Below the pieces are notes generated by a model, which was given only the letters and a program-made list of their open reading frames with translations, was not told the DNA's origin and searched no databases. The translations under genes were made by a program, and so were the position numbers. A stretch of DNA of 13,390 nt from Candidatus Omnitrophota bacterium (GTDB lineage Bacteria; Hinthialibacterota; Hinthialibacteria; Hinthialibacterales; JAKPRU01), in contig JAKPRU010000831.1 of NCBI GenBank assembly GCA_029557025.1, positions 1-13,390 of the forward strand, read 5' to 3'. Each line of letters starts with the position of its first letter. Within the stretch, counting starts at the first letter, position 1. Below, piece after piece: positions 1-5,505 of the stretch.

Positions 1-1
1 C

Positions 2-574
2 ATCGGGCAAGGGCATCCCTACGAGATGATCGGCCTGTACCGTCAGCACCTGTTCGAACTCAGCCGGGCAGCCGGAATCGCGCCGCCGCCGGAGGTCTCT
101 CTGCAGAACCGGTTCGGCGATATGCGCGCGCGGATCACCGATGTCAAAATGTATGATAAAGAGGGCAACGAGCGCTATGTGTTCGACACCGGTGATTGGG
201 TGAGGGTTGATCTGCATTACCATTCCCCGGAGGAATATCCCGATCCGGTGTTCGGCATTTCTATTCATGATGACGATGACAACGCTTTAATTACCACCGG
301 CACGCATATCATCCGGGGAGACCTGCCGGCTTTGCGGGGAACGGGGATCTGTCGTTTTGTGATCGAGGAGTTGAATCTGCTGGAGGGATATTACAGCCTT
401 TCCGTGGCGTTGACCCAGCGGGATGCCGGGCCGGGGTCCGCAATGAATTTCATGCTCGGTTCCGATTATCGTAAGTGCCTGTGTCCTTTCATGGTCCGAC
501 CGGGTGAGAAAGGACGCGGTATTCGGGGAACCACCTACATGCCTTTCCGCACCAACCTCCTTCCGAATGAGTGA
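2..574 (+). CDS. ABC transporter ATP-binding protein, C-terminal Wzt-like glycan-binding domain (5' partial)
   Basis: The frame is open from base 2, so this is the 3' end of a longer gene; no Walker motifs are in view. The visible 190 residues begin GQGHPYEMIGLYRQHL, which resembles the linker after an ABC nucleotide-binding domain. They continue as a beta-sandwich of the Wzt C-terminal type: ITDVKMYDKEGN, a FDTGDWVRVDLHYH strand, FGISIHDDDDN, and LLEGYYSLSVALTQRD. In Wzt and TagH-like proteins this domain recognises the modified end of an O-antigen or related polysaccharide and couples it to export across the inner membrane. The stop at 572-574 is followed by about 105 bp before the next gene. 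The family assignment rests on overall pattern similarity; which glycan it carries cannot be told. Confidence 0.75.
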   Translation: MGQGHPYEMIGLYRQHLFELSRAAGIAPPPEVSLQNRFGDMRARITDVKMYDKEGNERYVFDTGDWVRVDLHYHSPEEYPDPVFGISIHDDDDNALITTGTHIIRGDLPALRGTGICRFVIEELNLLEGYYSLSVALTQRDAGPGSAMNFMLGSDYRKCLCPFMVRPGEKGRGIRGTTYMPFRTNLLPNE

Positions 575-614
575 TCCGCATTCCTTTTCGCTCTATCCCG
601 CCTCACCTTCTGCC

Positions 615-636
615 CGGGGTTTCCCCGTCGTATATT
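615..636 (+). promoter_or_regulatory. small GC hairpin and possible -10 box before the small membrane protein
   Basis: CGGGG (615-619) and CCCCG (623-627) form a 5-bp hairpin with a TTT loop. There is no following T-run, so it is not a typical intrinsic terminator. TATATT at 631-636 resembles a -10 box, but no convincing -35 is present 16-18 bases upstream. Either element may be fortuitous. Confidence 0.2.
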
Positions 637-679
637 CTCCTTGAACCAATGGCGGCTGAAGGCAAAAAGAGGAACTCCG

Positions 680-976
680 ATGGATAATAAAAAAGATCAA
701 TCCAAAGAACCCGCACCCGCCAAGGATGCCGTACCGGAAAAACAGGCAAACGGTAATGCACCGGTAGAGAACAGCTATGAAGATGCCATGCAGGCGCGGA
801 TCGACCGCCTCGCGCATCGGGCAAAAAACACCCGGCGGAGAAGCTTTTTCACAACTCTGATAGCGTTTTTTGTTCTATGTTTTGTGGGGGCAGGGGTATT
901 GTTCCTATCAAGAAGTTGTGAGGCTGGAAAACGGTTCACGGGCAGCTTCAGTTGGCTCCATGGGCGAAGACGGTAG
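680..976 (+). CDS. small single-pass membrane protein, unrecognised
   Basis: I do not recognise this 98-residue protein. The ATG at 680 is preferred to the in-frame TTG at 641 because AGAGG at 668-672 sits about 7 bases upstream. Residues 1-50 are hydrophilic and rich in Lys, Glu, Ala and Pro (MDNKKDQSKEPAPAKD…). A basic stretch (RAKNTRRRS) follows, then one strongly hydrophobic segment, about residues 57-78 (FFTTLIAFFVLCFVGAGVLFL), and a short basic tail. The charge distribution suggests the N-terminus stays in the cytoplasm. It follows the Wzt-like gene in the same direction and could be co-transcribed. It ends about 40 bp from the convergent pentapeptide gene. Function unknown; it could be a small accessory of the transporter or unrelated. 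Confidence 0.55.
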   Translation: MDNKKDQSKEPAPAKDAVPEKQANGNAPVENSYEDAMQARIDRLAHRAKNTRRRSFFTTLIAFFVLCFVGAGVLFLSRSCEAGKRFTGSFSWLHGRRR

Positions 977-1016
977 CGCTATGCCCCTTTCCGCTGAACT
1001 CCGCAGCCCCTGCCCT

Positions 1017-2900
1017 CTACCCGCTCCGGTGGCCGGGCCAGCAGCTCGCTACGGTGGAGGCGAGCGAAGAAAGAAATCCGAAGAGGACAGCCACGGGCGT
1101 ATAACGGGACGGCGTCAGACGATATCCCATACACCACTTCAAAAACTCCATCTTCCAGCGTTCCACGTGACGTCCTTCGGCAGCCAATCTCTTGCGCCGA
1201 CACTCAAAGGCGGAATAGTAAAAGTCATTCGCGCGACGCCGACGACCCAATCGCTCAAACTGCCGCGCAATCCAACGGTATTCATTCTCCAACTCGGTCC
1301 ACTCTTTCGGACTCTGTGCGATATGTTCCTGAAGAAGTTTCGGGCGACGCACGAATCCCTCTCCCGGCCAGACACAACCCGACAGGTCGCACCACAAATC
1401 CAGGTCCGTATCAAAATGAACATTCTTCAGATACGCCCGGAATTTCAAGCGACATTCCTTCCCTGCCAGATTCCCGAAATGCGCCCGCGTATCCGCGAAA
1501 TCGGTCTCCCAGAATGAAACCTGACAATCCCCCAGATCACAATCGTTCAGTTCGAACACTTGTCCGTTCAGCACAGCCCGGTTGAAGGAAAGACGCTTGG
1601 ATGCAAACCGGGTCCCCAGAATCAGGAATCGATCCCCCGACCACCGGATACGATGGAAATAGACATGATTTCCGCCGAAATTCGATTCCAGAAAATGCAC
1701 CGCCTCCACATCCAGAACCGCATTCGAAAATGAAAAACGCGAGCAAAGGAAACTCGCCTTCCAGGCATTCAATTGACGAGCCTCCAGCCGCGAAGAGGTC
1801 AGCTCGAAACACTCGCCGCCGATATGGGCCTGGTCGAACGAGATCTCCCGTGCTGTCATACGCATCCCGTTGCCGACAATCTCTCCCTCCCAGTCGATCC
1901 GCTCGAAACGGATGCTCTCTTTCGCAATCAACTGCATCCAGGTCAGGTCCACATTCGGCGTGAGAAATACACTCTCACTGAACGAGATGCTTCGTCCCTC
2001 GATGCGGGCCGCCTTGAAACATACCAGGCTTTTCAGTCCCAATTTCGCCCCTCGAAACTCCAGGTGACCCAGTTTCCAGTCCGCTCTTGAAAATAAAAGC
2101 GCGTCGCCATCCCACCGTCCACCGGCAAAAGAAACCTGGTTTCCCTTGATGACCGATTTCACCAGGGTCAACCGCCCCCTGGTTTGAGTAACTTCCTCAA
2201 ATGAAATCAGATCCGCCTCAAACCGGCTTTCCGAACCATCCACCTCATCCGCCGAAAACTGAACCCCCTCGAAAAAGACCGCATGCCCCTGAAAAACCGC
2301 TCCTCGAAACGACACCCGTTCACCTGTAAACCGGCTGCCGGCAAATGCAACCCCTCGTTTCGCATCGAACAGGGTCTCCTTCATAAGAAAATCCTTTACC
2401 GCAAAGGATACCTGTTCGAACGACACCGCATCCCCGCGAAACTCCGCGCCCGAGAAGTCCGCCCGCTCCCCATTGAACGAGCATCCGGCAAAGTCCACCT
2501 CTCCTCCTGAAAACACGGCCTCCGCAAACAGAGTCGTCGGACCGCCGAAAGAGACATCACGGAAATCGGCTCCTGCCAGGAATTGCGCGCCATGAAAACT
2601 TGTGCTTCGCGTGAATCGCTGCCCACGGAACGACATGGGGAATGGGCAAACCATGCCGTCAAACCACGTTTCCCCTCTTTCGATACGCCGACGGAGCGCC
2701 GCATGAAACCCGTCGTGAGACTTATCCGGCGAGGGATCATGAAGAATGCACAGAGAATGCTCACGGCCCCCCATCGCCGGCTCATCACATCGCCACCCAT
2801 CCAATGGACTCCGATAGGAGCACTGAGGAACCTCCGTGCCTTTCGGCTGGGAGGTCGCCTCTCTCCGATCCCGTAATCTGGAGTCCCTGGGCACCACCAT
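1017..2900 (-). CDS. pentapeptide-repeat-like beta-helix protein with N-terminal Cys/His cluster
   Basis: A 627-residue protein. The ATG at 2900 is supported by an AGGAAA about 8 bases upstream on the minus strand. Residues 27-54 hold a Cys/His cluster (C27, C38, C51, H54, with a GWRC and a CILHD motif), a likely metal-binding knuckle. From about residue 88 to 490 the chain repeats a two-strand unit with alternating Phe and small residues (FRGAVF, FSGAEF, FEGVQF, FNRAVL), the signature of degenerate pentapeptide repeats that fold as a right-handed quadrilateral beta-helix. The C-terminus is charged and helical (ENEYRWIARQFERLGRRRRANDFYYSAFECRRKR), then MGYRLTPSRYTP and one short hydrophobic stretch (VAVLFGFLSSLAS). 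In related proteins this region leads into membrane segments; here the chain ends soon after, so the membrane part may be truncated. It is transcribed against its neighbours. Role unknown. Confidence 0.75.
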   Translation of the reverse strand: MVVPRDSRLRDRREATSQPKGTEVPQCSYRSPLDGWRCDEPAMGGREHSLCILHDPSPDKSHDGFHAALRRRIERGETWFDGMVCPFPMSFRGQRFTRSTSFHGAQFLAGADFRDVSFGGPTTLFAEAVFSGGEVDFAGCSFNGERADFSGAEFRGDAVSFEQVSFAVKDFLMKETLFDAKRGVAFAGSRFTGERVSFRGAVFQGHAVFFEGVQFSADEVDGSESRFEADLISFEEVTQTRGRLTLVKSVIKGNQVSFAGGRWDGDALLFSRADWKLGHLEFRGAKLGLKSLVCFKAARIEGRSISFSESVFLTPNVDLTWMQLIAKESIRFERIDWEGEIVGNGMRMTAREISFDQAHIGGECFELTSSRLEARQLNAWKASFLCSRFSFSNAVLDVEAVHFLESNFGGNHVYFHRIRWSGDRFLILGTRFASKRLSFNRAVLNGQVFELNDCDLGDCQVSFWETDFADTRAHFGNLAGKECRLKFRAYLKNVHFDTDLDLWCDLSGCVWPGEGFVRRPKLLQEHIAQSPKEWTELENEYRWIARQFERLGRRRRANDFYYSAFECRRKRLAAEGRHVERWKMEFLKWCMGYRLTPSRYTPVAVLFGFLSSLASTVASCWPGHRSG

Positions 2901-3115
2901 CGAATTACTTTCCTGATCCGTATCCTTTCAGAACATGGCCGAAAGGCAGAGATATTCCTTTTCCTTGTAATTCTAACCCAGGCAAGCCACGAATAAAACC
3001 CCGTCCACAAACAAGAAATTGTCCAAGGGTCTATTCCCTGTCCTCTCCTCCGCTCTCATAAAAGGCAGGAAATTGGGAAGAAAATGCCCCATAGAAGCCC
3101 AAAACGGGAAAGAAA

Positions 3116-3131
3116 TGGCAAATAATTTGCA
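3116..3131 (+). promoter_or_regulatory. predicted sigma-54 (RpoN) -24/-12 promoter
   Basis: TGGCAAATAATTTGCA matches the sigma-54 consensus TGGCACG-N4-TTGCW. TGGCA and TTGCA are exact, and GG at 3117-3118 is separated from GC at 3129-3130 by exactly 10 bases, the spacing sigma-54 requires. Initiation would be near 3142, giving a leader of about 190 nt before the STAS-PilZ start at 3333. Sigma-54 promoters need an AAA+ enhancer-binding activator; its gene is not in this window. The element also forms a palindrome (GCAAAT-A-ATTTGC), so a repressor operator is the main alternative reading. Confidence 0.55.
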
Positions 3132-3183
3132 CAGTTTTCCTCTTAATGTTACTCTGTTAAGCAAAGACTTGTCCATTTCGGAT

Positions 3184-3286
3184 CCGCAAATCCGATTTGT
3201 TCCGGTGGGTGAGGCAGATACAGTCCGAAAGAAATCGGAGACCGCAAATCGCTGCTGTTCAGAAACAGGGAGAATGGTATACTCTC
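3184..3286 (+). promoter_or_regulatory. palindrome- and hairpin-rich leader upstream of the STAS-PilZ gene
   Basis: Visible elements in order are: CAAATC-C-GATTTG palindrome (3187-3199); hairpin TCCGA/TCGGA (3224-3228 with 3235-3239, loop AAGAAA); a second CCGCAAATC (3242-3250), which is a direct repeat of 3184-3192; hairpin CTGTT/AACAG (3255-3259 with 3264-3268); and TATACT (3278-3283), preceded by TGG, which could act as an extended -10. If transcription starts at the sigma-54 element this is a structured 5' leader; if it starts after TATACT it is operator DNA. I considered a c-di-GMP riboswitch and could not match the required core. Confidence 0.3.
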
Positions 3287-3332
3287 AGGGGCATCCTGTT
3301 GTCGGCGAATATCGGGTCGGACGGAAATCGAA

Positions 3333-4160
3333 ATGAGGATCAAGCGCATCCATAACGGCAGAACCACGGCATTGGCGCTGGAAGGCGACCTGGATCGCCA
3401 GGGTGCGGTTCAGCTCAAACGGGCTTTTGATGCGCTCGGCAATCGAAACCGGCCTCTCATCCTGGACTTCCAGAATGTCGGCCTGGTCGGGATGATCGGC
3501 CTCGCCTGCCTGGAACAGGAGGCGAACCGAAGAACGGCGGTCGGCGGCAGGCTTCGCGTCATTCGAATCCCGCAACGTCTTCAGGATCTGTTCTCCGCCA
3601 CCCAGCTGGACAAGCAAATCGAGGTCGATCCCTTTTGCGATGAAACCGCGTTCATTGAACGCAGCGATATTCCCTTGCAAGTCCGGAAACAATGGAAATC
3701 CGCTCACAAAGTCAAAGAAGAAAAATGTCCGAAATGCAAGGCCGTTCTGCGGCCGGGCGCACATGCCTGCATGGAATGCGGCGAGACGGTCAAGCTCAGG
3801 CGGGCAACACGACACTCGGTCCCTCTCCCGATGCTCTATCGGACCATCTCCTCGCATGAATTCGTTTCCGGTAAATGGTCTCCGGCAATTACCGATGACA
3901 TCGACCTGGACCGTTTCTCCGGCGTCGGGTTTTTTACCACCGACCGCTTTGATCTCAACCAGGAACTGCATATCATATTCCCGACACTTCAGCCTCAACG
4001 GGACGATAACTCCTGCCATGTTCTGATTGTGTTTCGAGGTCGCGTTAAGAACCAAATCCGGATGGGCGAGTATTACCGTGCCGGTCTTGCGCTTTTCGAC
4101 TACTATGAATACGAAGGGGCGTGGGAGATTGTCGATCAGAACTCCCAGCGTGCAATTTGA
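3333..4160 (+). CDS. STAS / zinc-ribbon / PilZ-like regulatory protein
   Basis: A 275-residue soluble protein with three parts. Residues 1-108 look like a STAS fold (ALALEGDLDRQGAVQLKRAF, LILDFQNVGLVGMIGLACL, GGRLRVIRIPQRLQDLF). The Ser that anti-sigma kinases phosphorylate in the usual DSSG motif is absent; the corresponding stretch is GMIG. Residues 132-149 are a four-cysteine zinc ribbon (CPKC…CMEC: C132, C135, C146, C149). Residues 155-265 look like a PilZ domain: R156-x-x-x-R160, then DLDRFSGVGFF, where the usual D-x-S-x-x-G has Arg194 in the Asp position and Asp193 one residue earlier. PilZ domains bind c-di-GMP and commonly control exopolysaccharide machinery. The position 37 bp before the export gene fits a regulator of this cluster. 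The start has only a weak ribosome site (GAAATCGAA). The domain calls are from motif pattern; ligand binding is uncertain. Confidence 0.7.
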   Translation: MRIKRIHNGRTTALALEGDLDRQGAVQLKRAFDALGNRNRPLILDFQNVGLVGMIGLACLEQEANRRTAVGGRLRVIRIPQRLQDLFSATQLDKQIEVDPFCDETAFIERSDIPLQVRKQWKSAHKVKEEKCPKCKAVLRPGAHACMECGETVKLRRATRHSVPLPMLYRTISSHEFVSGKWSPAITDDIDLDRFSGVGFFTTDRFDLNQELHIIFPTLQPQRDDNSCHVLIVFRGRVKNQIRMGEYYRAGLALFDYYEYEGAWEIVDQNSQRAI

Positions 4161-4197
4161 TTCGCAAACCATGAGAAGACCTCACAGGAAAACCAGG

Positions 4198-5346
4198 ATG
4201 CTGTTGCGCTGCCCTTTTCTCCGATACCCGTTGCTTCTGCTGACGGCAATGTTTGCCCTGACCGGCACATTCGTGCACGCCGCCGACCCGGCTATCGGGC
4301 CGGGGGACATCCTGAAAATCGAGGTCTATGAGGAACCGGAACTGTCTATGGAGGTCGTAGTCTCCGCATCCGGGGACTTCAGCTATCCCCTCCTGGAACG
4401 TGTGGAAGCCGCCGGGCATTCCACTCACAGCCTCGCCCGGATGATGGAACAGATGCTGCGAGACAAACGATTCCTGCGACTTCCCTCCGTAAATGTCACA
4501 CTGGCCAAACAAAGAAACTCCGTCGTGGCCCTCTCCGGCTCCATTGGCAAACCCGGAATCTACCCGCTCATGCCCGGAACCCGGCTGCGCGAGTTCCTGG
4601 CGGATTACGGCGGAATTGCGGACGAAAACGCAGGCCCGGTTATTGTCATCCAGAAAACCGATGGAACCTCGGTGCGAATCCGCCACGGCGATCTCTATTC
4701 GGAGAATCCGGAAATCCGCGAGAAGAACAATCCCGTCCTGGAAGCCGGCGATGAGATCATCATTCCGAAAAGCGAGGTATTTTATGTGTCGGGCGCAGTG
4801 AGAAACCCGTCCAAGTTCAATATCGACCGGGAAATCACCGTGCGCGATGCCATTGCGACAGCCGGTGGCTGTGCCGTGGAATCCGGCAACGCTATTTTCT
4901 GGCAACGCACGAATGCCCAAGGCAAACGGGAAACTATTGTGTTCGATAAACGCCAGCTGACCGAACAGGACCCCCAATTGCTGCAACCTGTCGGGCCGGG
5001 AGATATGATCTATGTCGCCATGGCAGACACCTTCTTTGTGGGCGGATACGTGAAGGCGCCGGGCGAGTTTCATTACGAGAAAGATATGACGCTGAGCCGC
5101 GCAATCGCCCTGGCAGGCGACCGCCAGGAATTCAGCAGCGCCAAAATCACCATTGTCCGAGAGAATCCCAAGGGAGAGCGAACCATCGAGAAGTACGATC
5201 TCAAGACCATCCGAAGCGGTAAAGACAAAGACCCCCTGATCCAACCGGGTGATATCATCACCGTCGGCGGAGGATTCCTGGCCTTCTCGTCCAAGGTACG
5301 AAAATTGCTCCCTATCAGTATGCCCTGGACGTTCTTGAATGACTAA
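4198..5346 (+). CDS. outer-membrane polysaccharide export protein (Wza family, SLBB domains)
   Basis: 382 residues when started at the ATG at 4198, which has AGGA at 4186-4189, 8 bases upstream. An in-frame ATG at 4171 lacks a ribosome site. Residues 1-28 form a signal peptide (hydrophobic YPLLLLTAMFALTGTF, then VHA before ADP). There is no lipobox cysteine, so it is probably not lipidated, unlike Escherichia coli Wza. Residues 31-105 are the polysaccharide-export domain (IGPGDILKIEVYEEPELS). Three SLBB-like repeats follow at about 109-190 (ALSGSIGKPGIYPL), 195-275 (YVSGAVRNPSKFNI) and 279-357 (FVGGYVKAPGEFHY), ending with PGDIITVGGG. Such proteins form the periplasmic and outer-membrane channel for capsule or exopolysaccharide and work with a Wzc partner, which is the next gene. 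Co-transcription with the STAS-PilZ gene is likely (gap 37 bp). Confidence 0.88.
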   Translation: MLLRCPFLRYPLLLLTAMFALTGTFVHAADPAIGPGDILKIEVYEEPELSMEVVVSASGDFSYPLLERVEAAGHSTHSLARMMEQMLRDKRFLRLPSVNVTLAKQRNSVVALSGSIGKPGIYPLMPGTRLREFLADYGGIADENAGPVIVIQKTDGTSVRIRHGDLYSENPEIREKNNPVLEAGDEIIIPKSEVFYVSGAVRNPSKFNIDREITVRDAIATAGGCAVESGNAIFWQRTNAQGKRETIVFDKRQLTEQDPQLLQPVGPGDMIYVAMADTFFVGGYVKAPGEFHYEKDMTLSRAIALAGDRQEFSSAKITIVRENPKGERTIEKYDLKTIRSGKDKDPLIQPGDIITVGGGFLAFSSKVRKLLPISMPWTFLND

Positions 5347-5353
5347 TGCAGGA

Positions 5354-5388
5354 CCCTCACCCCAGCCCTTTCCCGGCGGAGAGGAGGA
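5354..5388 (-). repeat. dispersed GAGAGGG…GGGGTGAGGG repeat, degenerate copy
   Basis: The plus strand reads CCCTCACCCCAGCCC, then TTTCCCGGCGGAGAGG. This is the reverse complement of the element at 10449-10480, with one substitution and a small deletion that spoils the hairpin. It lies just 3' of the exporter stop codon, in the 159-bp gap before the kinase gene. The rest of that gap holds a purine-rich stretch and a GGGG/CCCC pairing near 5467-5487, with no recognisable promoter. Confidence 0.6.
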
Positions 5389-5505
5389 TGGGATACGGCT
5401 CCCGGAGGAAGAGGGGGATAGACTCTCGAAGGAAAAGTCATCAGGAAAAGAAAACAGGAATGTAGCGGGGTCTGAGAAACGCCCCTGCGGATTTGATCAA
5501 CGGCT

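Larger units (their letters stand above)
2901..3332. other. 432-bp divergent intergenic regulatory region
   Basis: No convincing gene is present in this stretch between the leftward pentapeptide gene and the rightward STAS-PilZ gene. Short open frames here lack coding character. On the minus strand, TAGAAT (the complement of 2970-2975, preceded by GGT) could be an extended -10 for the pentapeptide gene, with a poor -35. On the plus strand there is a sigma-54-type element, palindromes, small hairpins and a TATACT -10-like box at 3278-3283, listed separately. The base composition is more AT-rich than the flanking genes, as expected for a promoter region. Confidence 0.6.

Noticed and set aside
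870..2090. Several long plus-strand frames across 870-2090.
   Set aside because: They lie antisense to the pentapeptide-like gene, lack ribosome sites, and are Arg/Pro/Ser-rich, as expected from the opposite strand of a repeat-rich coding region.
3184..3290. Possible c-di-GMP (GEMM-I) riboswitch before a PilZ gene, suggested by GGCA, CGAAAG and CCGCAAA fragments.
   Set aside because: The stems and the conserved GGACGCAAAGCC-type core do not line up, and the hairpin that forms (TCCGA/TCGGA) includes bases that should be the loop. A covariance-model search would decide it.
4171..4197. Upstream ATG for the wza-like gene at 4171.
   Set aside because: It has no ribosome site, and would add RRPHRKTR before the signal peptide; ATG 4198 has AGGA at the right distance. 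It cannot be fully excluded.
4045..5244. 399-residue open frame on the minus strand.
   Set aside because: It is fully antisense to the wza-like gene, which has a signal peptide, ribosome site and clear domains; the antisense translation is His/Gly-rich without domain features.
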